Part shown: positions 5,701 to 13,805 of the stretch, in pieces
Layout: each line of letters starts with the position of its first letter
Numbering within the stretch: position 1 is the stretch's first letter
Assembly (NCBI GenBank): GCA_036787815.1
Contig: DAIQOP010000017.1
Coordinates: forward strand, 1-25,569
Length of the DNA: 25,569 nucleotides
Direction of reading: 5' to 3'
Source: DATBAK01 sp036787815
GTDB lineage: Bacteria; Actinomycetota; Acidimicrobiia; IMCC26256; PALSA-610
Program-made: the position numbers and the translations under genes
Notes under the pieces: model-generated
Database searches by the model: none
Told to the model about the DNA's origin: nothing
What the model saw: only the letters and a program-made list of their open reading frames with translations

Positions 5701-7722
5701 GTGAGTGAAGCCGACTTGGAGCAGCGGGCGATCAACGTGATCCGCGGGCTCTCGATGGACGCGGTGCAGCGGGCGAACAACGGGCACCCCGGCACTCCGA
5801 TGGCGCTCGCGCCGCTGGCGCACGTGCTGTTCACGCGGGTCATGCGCTACACCGCGAGCGACGCCGACTGGCCCGATCGCGACCGGTTCGTGCTCTCGGC
5901 CGGCCACGCGTCGATGCTCCTCTACTCCATGCTCCACCTGTGCGGCTTCGGCCTCGAGCTCGACGACCTGCGCAACTTCCGCCAGTGGGGTTCGCAGACC
6001 CCCGGCCACCCCGAGCGGCTGCACACGCGCGGCGTCGAGGTCACGACCGGTCCGCTGGGCCAGGGTTTCGCCAACGGTGTGGGCATGGCGCTCGCGGAGG
6101 CGCACCTGCGGCAGCGCTTCGGCGCCGAGGTGAGCGACCACAACGTGTTCGCCATCTGCAGCGACGGCGATCTCGAGGAAGGCATCAGCCACGAGGCGGC
6201 ATCGCTCGCCGGTCACCTCGGCCTCGGTCGCCTCGTCTACGTCTACGACGACAACCACATCTCGATCGACGGGCCCACGGAGCTCTCCTACAGCGACGAC
6301 GTCCCGAAGCGTTTCGAGGCGTACGGCTGGCACGTCGTCCAGCTCGGTGAGGCCGCCAACGATCTGGACGCGCTCGAGGGCGGGCTCCGCGCCGGCATCG
6401 CCGAGCAGGAGCGCCCGACGTTGGTGGTGCTGCGCAGCCACATCGGCTGGCCCTCGCCGAAGTACACCGACACCGAGTTCGCACACGGCAACGCGCTCGG
6501 CGCGGACGAGATCGCGAAGGTGAAGGAGATCCTCGGCCTCCCCCAGGAGGACTTCTTCGTTCCCGACGACGTTGCCGAGCTCTACCGCGCCGCGGGACGC
6601 CGCGGACTCCCCGAGCGCGACGCATGGCGCGAGCGCCTCGCGGCCTGGAGCGCCGCGAATCCCGAGCGTGCCGCGGAGCACGACGCGTGCCTCGAAGGTC
6701 GCGGCCTCGAGGGGTGGGAGGCCAAGCTGCCGACCTGGCAGCCGGGCGACAAGCTGGCCACGCGCGTCGCGAGCGGCAAGGTGCTCGCCGCGATCTCCGA
6801 CGTCGTGCCCGGACTCGTCGGCGGCGGTGCCGACCTGTCGGGCAACACCGGCACGCTCGTCGACGGTGCCGCGGCGATCACCGCGGGGGACGCGAGCGGC
6901 CGCCTCATCCACTTCGGCATCCGCGAGCACGCGATGGGCTCGATCATGAACGGCATGTCGGTGTCCGGCACGCTCCCGTTCGGCGGCACCTTCTTCGTCT
7001 TCTCCGACTACATGCGCCCCGCCGCGCGCCTCGCCGCGATCGAGCGCGCGAAGGTCGCGTTCGTGTGGACGCACGACTCGATCGGCGTCGGACCCGACGG
7101 GCCGACGCACCAGCCGATCGAGCAGCTCGCCGCGATCCGTGTGATCCCCCACCTGCGCGTGATCCGCCCGGCCGACGCGAACGAGGTCGCGCAGGCGTGG
7201 CGTGTGCACATCGACGGCGACGGCCCGACCGCGATCGTGCTCACGCGCCAGAACGTCCCCGTCCTCGACGGCACCGCGGAGCGGTCGGCCGCCGGGCTCC
7301 CGAAGGGCGCGTACGTGCTCGCCGACGAGCCCCGCCCCGACATCGATCTCGTGCTGATCGGTACCGGTTCGGAGGTCGGCGTGTGCGCGCGGGCGCGCAT
7401 CATGCTCGCGGGCGAGGGGCTCTCGGTGCGGCTCGTGTCGATGCCGTCGTGGGACCTCTTCGAAGCCCGGCCCGCCGAGGCCCGAGCCGAGGTGCTGCCC
7501 CCGGGCGTGCCGACGCTCGCCGTCGAGGCCGGCGTGAGCTTCGGATGGACCAAGTACGCCGACGACGTGGTCGCGATCGACCGTTTCGGAGCGTCGGCTC
7601 CCGGCGACGTCGTGCTCGAGCGGTTCGGGTACACGCCGGAGCACGTCGCCGACCGCGCCCGCGCGTTGCTCGGGCTGGCCGATCCGCCGCCCCCCATGCC
7701 GATCGAGGAGATCCCTTCGTGA
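5701..7722 (+). CDS. tkt: Transketolase
   Basis: Thiamine-diphosphate enzyme transferring two-carbon ketol units between pentose phosphate and glycolytic sugar phosphates. Full-length at 673 residues. The N-terminal PP domain has GHPGTPMALAP, LSAGHASMLLYSML, TTGPLGQGFANGVGMA, and the ThDP/Mg segment SDGDLEEGISHEAASLA followed by YDDNHISIDG. The Pyr domain has GADLSGNTGT, GIREHAMG with the cofactor-activating Glu near residue 409, THDSIGVGPDGPTHQP and ADANEVAQAW. The C-terminal domain has GTGSEVGVC and EAGVSFGWTKYA. GTG start is supported by the strong GAGGAAAGGG ribosome binding site. Its stop overlaps the tal start (GTGA), so the two are translationally coupled, as is common in actinobacterial pentose phosphate clusters. 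Confidence 0.97.
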   Translation: MSEADLEQRAINVIRGLSMDAVQRANNGHPGTPMALAPLAHVLFTRVMRYTASDADWPDRDRFVLSAGHASMLLYSMLHLCGFGLELDDLRNFRQWGSQTPGHPERLHTRGVEVTTGPLGQGFANGVGMALAEAHLRQRFGAEVSDHNVFAICSDGDLEEGISHEAASLAGHLGLGRLVYVYDDNHISIDGPTELSYSDDVPKRFEAYGWHVVQLGEAANDLDALEGGLRAGIAEQERPTLVVLRSHIGWPSPKYTDTEFAHGNALGADEIAKVKEILGLPQEDFFVPDDVAELYRAAGRRGLPERDAWRERLAAWSAANPERAAEHDACLEGRGLEGWEAKLPTWQPGDKLATRVASGKVLAAISDVVPGLVGGGADLSGNTGTLVDGAAAITAGDASGRLIHFGIREHAMGSIMNGMSVSGTLPFGGTFFVFSDYMRPAARLAAIERAKVAFVWTHDSIGVGPDGPTHQPIEQLAAIRVIPHLRVIRPADANEVAQAWRVHIDGDGPTAIVLTRQNVPVLDGTAERSAAGLPKGAYVLADEPRPDIDLVLIGTGSEVGVCARARIMLAGEGLSVRLVSMPSWDLFEARPAEARAEVLPPGVPTLAVEAGVSFGWTKYADDVVAIDRFGASAPGDVVLERFGYTPEHVADRARALLGLADPPPPMPIEEIPS

Positions 7723-8816
7723 CGACCGCCCAGAGCCCGATCGCGCGCCTTGCCGACTTCGGGCAGAGCCCGTGGTACGACAACCTCACGCGCGCCTACG
7801 CGAACGGCGGGCTCCGCGCCCTCATGGAGCGCGACGGCATCCGCGGCGTCACGTCGAACCCGACGATCTTCGAGAAGGCGATGGGCGCGGGGAACGACTA
7901 CGACGAGCAGCTCACGGTGCTCGCGCGCGCCGGAACGGACGCGAAGACCGCGTACTGGGATCTGGTCACCGCCGACATCGCGAACGCGGCCGACCTGTTG
8001 CGACCGGTCTACGACGACCTCGACGGTGCCGACGGCTTCGTGTCCGTCGAGGTGGATCCGGATCTCGCCCATGACACCGCGGGCACCATCGCCCAGGCGG
8101 CGGAGCTGTTCGCGCGGCTGGGCAAGCCCAATGTGATGATCAAGATCCCCGCCACGCGCGACGGACTCCCGGCGATCACCGAGACGATCGCCGCGGGCAT
8201 CAACGTGAACGTCACTCTGATCTTCGCACTGAGCCGCCACGCCGAGGTGATCGAGGCCTACATCTCGGGCCTCGAGCGCCTCGCCGCTTCGGGTGGCGAT
8301 CCGTCGCGCGTGAACAGCGTCGCCTCGTTCTTCGTGAGCAGGGTCGACACCGAGACCGACCGGCGGCTCCCCGAGGGTCATCCGCTGCGCGGCAAGGCCG
8401 CAGTCGCGAACGCGAAGTTGGCGTACCGGCTCTTCGAGGGGTCGTTCACGGGGTCACGGTGGGAGGCGCTCGCGGCGCAGGGTGCCCGCCTGCAACGGCC
8501 GCTCTGGGCTTCCACGTCCACGAAGAACCCGGCGTACTCCCCCACGCTCTACGTCGACGAGCTCGTTGGTGCCAACACCGTGAACACGCTCGCGCAGGCG
8601 TCGATCGACGCCCTCCAGACGCACGCCGCGCTGCGGCCCGGGACCGTCGCCGAAGGGGTCGACGCGGCGGAGGCCGACATCGCCGCGCTCGCCGGCGCCG
8701 GCGTCGACTTCGCCGACGTCACCGAGACGCTCGAGCGCGAGGGCGTCGCGGCGTTCTCGGCGAGCTTCCACGACGCGCTCGACACGCTCGCGAAGAAGTC
8801 GCGTTCCCTCGAGTAG
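7719..8816 (+). CDS. tal: Transaldolase
   Basis: Schiff-base enzyme moving a dihydroxyacetone unit from sedoheptulose 7-phosphate to glyceraldehyde 3-phosphate. It is 365 residues long, the length of the actinobacterial transaldolase subfamily. The N-terminal GVTSNPTIFEKAM motif, the catalytic-lysine strand PNVMIKIPATRDGLPAI (Lys near residue 142), INVNVTLIFALSRH, VNSVASFFVSRVDTETD and the WASTSTKNPAYSPTLYVDELVG block are all intact. Start GTG 7719 overlaps the tkt stop by 4 bp. The gene ends 23 bp before the end of the convergent Mug gene, and I see no strong terminator between them. zwf, the next pathway gene on the same strand, lies beyond that Mug gene and has its own promoter. Confidence 0.96.
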   Translation: MTTAQSPIARLADFGQSPWYDNLTRAYANGGLRALMERDGIRGVTSNPTIFEKAMGAGNDYDEQLTVLARAGTDAKTAYWDLVTADIANAADLLRPVYDDLDGADGFVSVEVDPDLAHDTAGTIAQAAELFARLGKPNVMIKIPATRDGLPAITETIAAGINVNVTLIFALSRHAEVIEAYISGLERLAASGGDPSRVNSVASFFVSRVDTETDRRLPEGHPLRGKAAVANAKLAYRLFEGSFTGSRWEALAAQGARLQRPLWASTSTKNPAYSPTLYVDELVGANTVNTLAQASIDALQTHAALRPGTVAEGVDAAEADIAALAGAGVDFADVTETLEREGVAAFSASFHDALDTLAKKSRSLE

Positions 8817-8839
8817 CCGCGGGTTGCGGGCGGGTGCCG

Positions 8840-9556
8840 TCAGCCCGGACCTCGCTGCACGGTCCGCAGGTGCTCGGCGAGCAACGCGGGCGTGGCGTGC
8901 GCGTTGAGCCCGCTCGGGTTCGGCATCACGTACACGGGGCGGCCGCCGAAGCTCGCATCCTGCCAACCGGCCGCGGCCTTGCGGTCGGCGACGACGCGAT
9001 AGCCCGACAGCCCGACGAAGCACACCGTCGCGGGCGCAAGCCACTCGACCAGCGCTTCGACGCGTGCCGCGCCCGCCCGATATTCGGTGGGCGCGAGCTC
9101 GTCGGCTCTGGCCGTCGCCCGCTTCACGAGATCGGTCATGCCCACGCCGTGGGTGCGGAGGGCATCGAAGGGCTCGCGGTCGCGGGTGACCAGACCGGCG
9201 GCGAGGGCCGCGGGCCAGAAGCGGTTCCCCGGTCGGGCGAAGCCGATGCCCCGATCGGCCGAGTAGACGCTCGGGTTCAGGCCCACGAGCAGTAGGCGCA
9301 TCGCCGGCCCGACCGTGTCGGGCAGGGTGCGTAGCCGGCTCGCCTCGACCGAGAGCCCGGACCCGTCGCGGCGAGCGCGGTCGAACGAGAACCCCGCGCC
9401 GACCACCACCGACTCCAGGCGGCGCCGCTCCCAGCCGCCCGCGACGCCGAGGCGGGCCCGCGCCCCGACGACCATCGCCCGCTGCAGCTCGGCGAGCTCG
9501 AGCGGGAGCGACTCCTGCCCGACGTCTTGGAAGCGTCGCACGGTGACTCCGTCCAC
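8840..9556 (-). CDS. mug: Mug-type G:T/U mismatch-specific DNA glycosylase with N-terminal extension
   Basis: Uracil-DNA glycosylase superfamily member predicted to excise uracil or thymine opposite guanine, protecting a GC-rich genome from deamination. Motif A is GLNPSVYSADRGIGF followed by ARPGNRFWP (residues about 92-115), with the catalytic Asn at about 94. Motif B is NPSGLNAH (about 213-220). Compared with the E. coli enzyme (about 168 residues) there is a ~85-residue N-terminal extension (RRFQDVGQESLPLELAELQ and so on) that I believe recurs in some actinobacterial homologs. It lies antisense between tal and zwf. GTG 9556 is chosen because an AGGA lies 8 nt upstream and a longer frame would run into zwf. 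An internal ATG (residue 28) is a possible alternative. Confidence 0.88.
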   Translation of the reverse strand: MDGVTVRRFQDVGQESLPLELAELQRAMVVGARARLGVAGGWERRRLESVVVGAGFSFDRARRDGSGLSVEASRLRTLPDTVGPAMRLLLVGLNPSVYSADRGIGFARPGNRFWPAALAAGLVTRDREPFDALRTHGVGMTDLVKRATARADELAPTEYRAGAARVEALVEWLAPATVCFVGLSGYRVVADRKAAAGWQDASFGGRPVYVMPNPSGLNAHATPALLAEHLRTVQRGPG

Positions 9557-9562
9557 GCCCCG

Positions 9563-9568
9563 TATCCT
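9563..9568 (+). promoter_or_regulatory. Candidate -10 element for leaderless zwf
   Basis: TATCCT lies 7 nt before ATG 9576, with no Shine-Dalgarno in between. Its complement AGGATA lies just before the divergent Mug start at 9556, so the two genes share only 19 bp between start codons. A weak -35 (GGTGAC at 9542-9547) would be within the Mug coding region. Confidence 0.55.
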
Positions 9569-9575
9569 GGCTCCG

Positions 9576-11099
9576 ATGGCCCCCGAGCTCCGCATGCCGC
9601 CCGGAGTCGCACTCGTGGTCATGGGGGCGAGCGGCGACCTCGCCCACCGCAAGCTGTACCCGGCGATCGGGTCGCTCGCCGCCCGCGGGCAGCTGCCGGC
9701 GCACTTCGCGCTCGTGGGCGTCGCGCGCACCGAGTACGACGACGACGACTTCCGCGCGTCGGTCGTCGAGGCCGTGCGCGTCGCGCATCCCGACGCCGCT
9801 CCACTGCTCGAACGCCACGACTTCGTGTGCCGCTACATCGCCGGCAGCTTCGACGACGCGTCGACGTTCGAGCGATTGCGCACGCTGCTCGACGAGCTCG
9901 ACGAGACCACCGACGTGGGCGGCCGCCGCGTCTTCTACCTGTCGACGATCCCGAAGTTGTTCGAGCCGGCGATCTCCGGCCTCGGTGCCGCGGGCCTCGG
10001 TTCGGAAGCCGGCGGCCCCGACGGAGCCGGCGCTTCGCGGGCTTCCGGAGGCTTCAGCCGGGTCGTCATCGAGAAGCCGTTCGGCCACGACCGCGAGAGC
10101 GCGGCGCGCCTCAACGATCTCGTCCACGCGTGCTTCGCCGAGCACCAGGTGTTCCGCATCGACCACTACCTCGGCAAGGAGACGGTGCAGAACCTGCTCG
10201 CGTTGCGGTTCGCCAACGCGATCTTCGAGCCGATCTGGAACCGCCGCTACGTCGATCACGTGCAGATCACCGTGGCCGAGCCGATCGGCGTCGAGCACCG
10301 CGGCTCGTTCTACGAGCAGGCCGGCGCGCTGCGCGACATCGTGCAGAACCACTGCATGCAGGTGCTGTCGCTCACCGCGATGGAACCGCCCGCGTCGTTC
10401 GCGGCCGATGCGGTGCGCGACGAGAAGGTCAAGGTGCTCCGCGCGGTGAAGCCGATGGAGGGATCGGAGATCGGCGCGGCCGTGGTGCGCGGCCAGTACA
10501 CGTCGGGAACCGTCGAGGCCGAGGCCGTCGTCGGCTACCGCGACGAAGAGGGCGTCGCGTCCGACAGCCAGACCGAGACCTTCGCTGCGCTGCGCTTCGA
10601 GATCGACAACTGGCGCTGGGAAGGCGTGCCGTTCTACCTGCGCGCGGGCAAGCGGCTGGCGAAGCGCGTGACCGAAGTCGTGCTGCAGTTCAAGGCCGTC
10701 CCCCACCTCGCGCTGCCGGCGAGCGCGGTCGACTCCATCGAGCCGAACACCATGGTGGTGCGGATCCAGCCCGACGAGGGCATCCGGCTCGAGTTCGGTG
10801 CCAAGGTGCCCGGCTCCACGTGGTCGGTGCGCACCGTCGGTCTCGACTTCGCGTTCCGCGCGGGGTTCGCCGAAGCCGCGCCGGAGGCCTACGAACGACT
10901 CCTGCTCGACGTCATGCTCGGCGACGCGACCCTGTTCATCCGCGAGGACGAGGTCGACGCGGCCTGGCGCATCGTGCAACCGGTGCTCGACGGCATCGCG
11001 GCCGGGTGGATCCCCGTGCGTCGCTACCCGTCGGGCACCTGGGGCCCGGCCGCGGCCGATGCGATCCTCGGCCCCGGTGACCGCTGGCGCAATCCGTGA
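9576..11099 (+). CDS. zwf: Glucose-6-phosphate 1-dehydrogenase
   Basis: First step of the oxidative pentose phosphate pathway, making 6-phosphogluconolactone and NADPH. The 507 residues match the family length. The nucleotide-binding GASGDLAHRKLYPAI is at residues 17-31, EKPFGHD lies before the active site, the catalytic signature RIDHYLGKE at about 194-202, and the substrate-site block FYLRAGKRLAKRVTEV is further on. A short Gly/Ala/Ser-rich insertion (about residues 142-160) precedes the SRVVIEKPFG strand. ATG 9576 is chosen because of the TATCCT element 7 nt upstream; ATG 9594 is an alternative that would drop six residues. The usual actinobacterial partners opcA, pgl and gnd do not follow it: the next gene is a convergent peptidase behind a terminator. 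Confidence 0.96.
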   Translation: MAPELRMPPGVALVVMGASGDLAHRKLYPAIGSLAARGQLPAHFALVGVARTEYDDDDFRASVVEAVRVAHPDAAPLLERHDFVCRYIAGSFDDASTFERLRTLLDELDETTDVGGRRVFYLSTIPKLFEPAISGLGAAGLGSEAGGPDGAGASRASGGFSRVVIEKPFGHDRESAARLNDLVHACFAEHQVFRIDHYLGKETVQNLLALRFANAIFEPIWNRRYVDHVQITVAEPIGVEHRGSFYEQAGALRDIVQNHCMQVLSLTAMEPPASFAADAVRDEKVKVLRAVKPMEGSEIGAAVVRGQYTSGTVEAEAVVGYRDEEGVASDSQTETFAALRFEIDNWRWEGVPFYLRAGKRLAKRVTEVVLQFKAVPHLALPASAVDSIEPNTMVVRIQPDEGIRLEFGAKVPGSTWSVRTVGLDFAFRAGFAEAAPEAYERLLLDVMLGDATLFIREDEVDAAWRIVQPVLDGIAAGWIPVRRYPSGTWGPAAADAILGPGDRWRNP

Positions 11100-11101
11100 C
11101 A

Positions 11102-11133
11102 CTGCGGGCCGGCCCCGAAGGACCGGCCCGCAG
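11102..11133 (+). terminator. Hairpin terminator after zwf
   Basis: Perfect 11-bp inverted repeat: ctgcgggccgg at 11102-11112 and ccggcccgcag at 11123-11133, with a 10-nt loop, starting 2 nt after the zwf stop. There is no T-run, which is common for actinobacterial terminators. Could act in both directions between the convergent genes. Confidence 0.75.
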
Positions 11134-11156
11134 CCACTTCACGTCTGATGGAACCG

Positions 11157-11179
11157 ACGGATGTCTCGGCGACATCCGT
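11157..11179 (-). terminator. Hairpin terminator after the S53 peptidase gene
   Basis: Perfect 9-bp inverted repeat, acggatgtc at 11157-11165 and gacatccgt at 11171-11179, with a 5-nt loop; an outer 3-bp pairing is possible past a bulge. It begins 15 bp beyond the peptidase stop on the minus strand. Together with the hairpin at 11102-11133 it insulates two convergent genes. Confidence 0.65.
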
Positions 11180-11194
11180 GGTCGGGAGCCCGGG

Positions 11195-12358
11195 CTAGAA
11201 GGCCATGATGCCGCGCGGGGTGCCGAGGCCGGTCGGGCCGTCGTAGCCCACCATCGCGGTGCACTGGTAGCTGCCGCCGCAACTGCCGTTGCTGCCCTTC
11301 TTGATGTCGTAGAGCTTCTTGGGGTGCGCGTAGGCGAACGACGCGTTGTTGATGCTCGCACCGTTGCCGGCCAGGGCGTACACGCCGGCGATGATCGGCG
11401 CCGAGACGCTCGTGCCGCCGAAGACCAGGAAGCCGGCGTAGCCGTAGGTGTCGTAGACGGTGACCCCGGTCGCCGGGTCGGCGACCGCGGAGACGTCGGC
11501 GATCATGCGGTTGGCGCAGCCGGCGTCGTGCTGCCACGCGGGCTTGGCGATCACCGTGGAGCAGCCGCTCCCGGCACCGTTCCAGGCCGTCTCCTTCCAA
11601 CCACGGGCACTGGCGGGGGCGCGCTTCAGGGCCGTGCCGCCGACCGCCGTGACCGTGGCGAAGTTGGCGGGCGACTGCGGGCCGGCCGCGTACGCGCTGT
11701 CGCCGGAGCTCACCGTGATCGGGATGCCCGGGTGGTTGTAGTTGGCCGCCGTAGCGCCGCCCTCACCACCGCCGTAGCTGTTCGAGATCTCGGTCGCGCC
11801 CATGGTCGCCGCGCGGTTCACGGCGGTGCCCAGGTTGGCGAAGCTGTTGGTGGTGGCCTCCACGAGGAGGATGTGGCACTTCGGGCAGATCGCCGAGGCC
11901 ATGTCGAGGTCGAGGGCGATCTCCGCACCCCAGCCCGTGTCGCCCACGGGGAGCGGTGACGTCAGGCCGTTCTGGTTGACCTTGGCGAAGCAACCGTTGG
12001 CGGTGGTGCAGGCGGTGAGACCGAAGGTCGAGCGGTACACCGCGAGGTCGGCTTCGGCGTTGGGGTTGTCGAACGCGTCGACGATCGCGATCGTCTGACC
12101 GGTGCCCTTCGTGGCGTCGAGGCCGTAGGCGCCGAGGAGGTCGGCGGGGTGGTACCCGGAAGGGCCGGCGAAGGCGCTGACGTGCTGGCTGCCCTTCACC
12201 TGCAGAGCGAAGCACCCGGCGTGACCGGCAGCTGGAGCGCTGCACGTGCGCCGCACGGAGACCCCACTTGCGGTGGCGGCCGGAGCAACGGTCAGTGCCG
12301 CCGCCCCGAACGACAGTGTCGCGGTCGCGACCGCGACAAACGTACGGAATCGCCTCAT
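11195..12358 (-). CDS. Secreted S53 family (sedolisin-like) serine-carboxyl peptidase
   Basis: Predicted exported acid peptidase. Residues 1-31 form a signal peptide: MRRFR, a hydrophobic core, then a likely cleavage after ATA near residue 30. The catalytic Glu and Asp are in the ExxxD pattern at E146 and D150, the oxyanion Asp is D220 in SSGD, and the nucleophile is S317 in GGTSVSAP. The C-terminal DIKKGSNGSCGG and GYDGPTGLGTP segments match the calcium-binding end of the family. At 387 residues there is no room for the ~190-residue propeptide of kumamolisin-type enzymes: the catalytic domain starts about 35 residues after the signal peptide. Several cysteines in the mature part suggest disulfides. 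A GAGAGGA ribosome binding site (12364-12370) lies 5 nt before the ATG. The nitrilase gene ends 61 bp upstream on the same strand. Confidence 0.9.
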   Translation of the reverse strand: MRRFRTFVAVATATLSFGAAALTVAPAATASGVSVRRTCSAPAAGHAGCFALQVKGSQHVSAFAGPSGYHPADLLGAYGLDATKGTGQTIAIVDAFDNPNAEADLAVYRSTFGLTACTTANGCFAKVNQNGLTSPLPVGDTGWGAEIALDLDMASAICPKCHILLVEATTNSFANLGTAVNRAATMGATEISNSYGGGEGGATAANYNHPGIPITVSSGDSAYAAGPQSPANFATVTAVGGTALKRAPASARGWKETAWNGAGSGCSTVIAKPAWQHDAGCANRMIADVSAVADPATGVTVYDTYGYAGFLVFGGTSVSAPIIAGVYALAGNGASINNASFAYAHPKKLYDIKKGSNGSCGGSYQCTAMVGYDGPTGLGTPRGIMAF

Positions 12359-12419
12359 CAGCGTCCTCTCTCAACCCCCGGGTGAAGTGTGAGAGTTTGC
12401 CACACCGTGGACGGCGCGT

Positions 12420-13799
12420 CTATGGGCCGAACGCATTGCGCGCGAGGCCGAGGGCGGTCACCGCGTCCCAGGCGTCGGTGCCCGGCGCCATCAGCTTGGT
12501 AGCGGCCGCCGCCCTGAGGCACGCGGCCTCGACCGCGAACCGCGGTCCGCCCGATCGGGCGATGACCGTGCCGTTCGGGTCGATGACACAGGGGCCGCCG
12601 GTGGCTGCGGGCTGCCAGAGCAGAAGGAACATCCGGTTCTCCAGGGCGCGGGTCCGCGCGACGGCCTCCACGAGGCCGGTCGACACCCGGCGCGCGATCC
12701 ACACCACGAACTCCGCTCCGGCGAACGCCGCGGCCCGGGCAAGTGCCGGATCGAGGAGCTCGTCGTCGGCGAAGGTCGCGACGTTGAGCTTCGCGCCTCC
12801 CACCGCACCGCTGCGCAGCACACCGCTCGGGCCCACGACCAGGTCGACGGCGTGGCCCTCGAGGCGATCGAGCAGGTCGTCGTCGCTGAGCACCGCGACC
12901 TGCACGAATCCGGGCCGCAACGTGGGCCTGGTCGGCGGCCGCGCCTCGCTCGTCGGCCGCCGCGGCCGGGCCGGCCGTGCCGGAGGCGCTCCGTCGCGGA
13001 GCTCGACCTCGGCGACCAGCAGCTCGGGCTCCGTCGCCGAGGCCAGTGCCACCACCTCGCCGTCGGCCGCGACGATCTGGGAGCGGCCCGCGTACATCAC
13101 CGCTTCGGCCTCCGTCCCGACCTTGGTCGCCGCGATCGCGACCGCCCCGTTCTCGAGCGCCCGCACCCGCCAGAGGAACTCGGCCTGCGAGTTGGTGCCC
13201 TCGGGTGGCGGGGCGGCGGTGACCCACGCCGTGGGGTTGGCGATGATGCGGGCACCGCGCGCGGCGAGGTCGGCACCGATCTCGGGGAGGCGGGCGTCGG
13301 CGCACACCAGGATGCCGACCTCGCCCGAGACCTCGCTCGCCGGACCCGGCACGAACCACGAGCGATCGAAGTGCCACAGGAATCGCTTGGCGGCGTGGAT
13401 GCGCACGGTTCCGGAGGCGTCGATCAACAAGGCCGCGTTCTCGAGCCCAGGGTTCTCGAGGCCGTGGTTCTCGAGCCCGGGCGAGCCTTCGAGCACCAGG
13501 CCGACGACGACCGCGCACGAGGCCCGGCGGGCCGCGTCGGTGAACGCGGCCACCGGATCGGGACCCTGCGCGATCGCGGCGCGCGCCGCGGCGGCCGACC
13601 CGAGCACGTAGGCGGGATACGTCGCCTCGGGCAGGACGCACAGCTCGGCACCGGCGCGCCCCGCCTCGGCGACCGCGGCGAGGGCCTCCGCGAGCGCGGT
13701 CGCCGCGTCGTCGAGGTCGTGGGCGGCCAGCTGGGCGGCCGCCACCCGCATCGTCGTTCCCGTGCCGGTCGTGCGGGGAGTCCTCGTGCCGGGAGTCAT
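12420..13799 (-). CDS. Nitrilase-superfamily protein with a degenerate second hydrolase half
   Basis: Carbon-nitrogen hydrolase; the substrate (amide, nitrile or carbamoyl compound) cannot be read from sequence. The N-terminal half (residues about 17-265) has the complete triad: Glu58 in LPEATYPAY, Lys138 in AKRFLWHFD and Cys166 in LVCADARLPE. After a Pro/Arg-rich linker (about 270-297), residues 298-459 look like a second, decayed hydrolase half: TRALENRMFLLLW parallels VRALENGAVAIAA of the first half, and VATFADDELLDP parallels the Cys motif with Phe343 in place of Cys. The position of the catalytic Glu is also not conserved. At 459 residues it is far longer than ordinary nitrilases (about 260-350). 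Start 13799 (ATG) has a leaderless-type GACAAT 6 nt upstream; ATG 13751, just before the first strand, is an alternative giving 443 residues. Divergent from fbiC. Confidence 0.85.
   Translation of the reverse strand: MTPGTRTPRTTGTGTTMRVAAAQLAAHDLDDAATALAEALAAVAEAGRAGAELCVLPEATYPAYVLGSAAAARAAIAQGPDPVAAFTDAARRASCAVVVGLVLEGSPGLENHGLENPGLENAALLIDASGTVRIHAAKRFLWHFDRSWFVPGPASEVSGEVGILVCADARLPEIGADLAARGARIIANPTAWVTAAPPPEGTNSQAEFLWRVRALENGAVAIAATKVGTEAEAVMYAGRSQIVAADGEVVALASATEPELLVAEVELRDGAPPARPARPRRPTSEARPPTRPTLRPGFVQVAVLSDDDLLDRLEGHAVDLVVGPSGVLRSGAVGGAKLNVATFADDELLDPALARAAAFAGAEFVVWIARRVSTGLVEAVARTRALENRMFLLLWQPAATGGPCVIDPNGTVIARSGGPRFAVEAACLRAAAATKLMAPGTDAWDAVTALGLARNAFGP
13437..13481 (-). repeat. 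Three tandem 15-bp units inside the nitrilase gene
   Basis: Units 13437-13451, 13452-13466 and 13467-13481, each beginning gttctcgag on the plus strand. They encode three in-frame copies of a pentapeptide ending in GLEN, at residues about 107-121, in a loop between the first strands and the catalytic Lys. Confidence 0.85.
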
Positions 13800-13805
13800 G
13801 GCGTC

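Noticed and set aside
5695..7644. Open frame of about 650 codons antisense to tkt
   Set aside because: Arises from third-position GC bias opposite a certain transketolase gene; composition is His/Arg/Gly/Val-rich with no domain motif.
6624..7718. In-frame extension upstream of transaldolase
   Set aside because: Overlaps tkt and reads as Arg-rich nonsense; transaldolase homology begins at GTG 7719.
8454..11102. Very long antisense frame across tal, mug and zwf
   Set aside because: Crosses three genes with intact families on their own frames; its translation has no recognisable domain and is Arg-rich low complexity.
12371..12419. Possible promoter of the S53 peptidase within the 61-bp spacer
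   Set aside because: Only weak hexamers (such as ACACTT on the minus strand) without a matching -35; co-transcription with the nitrilase gene cannot be excluded.
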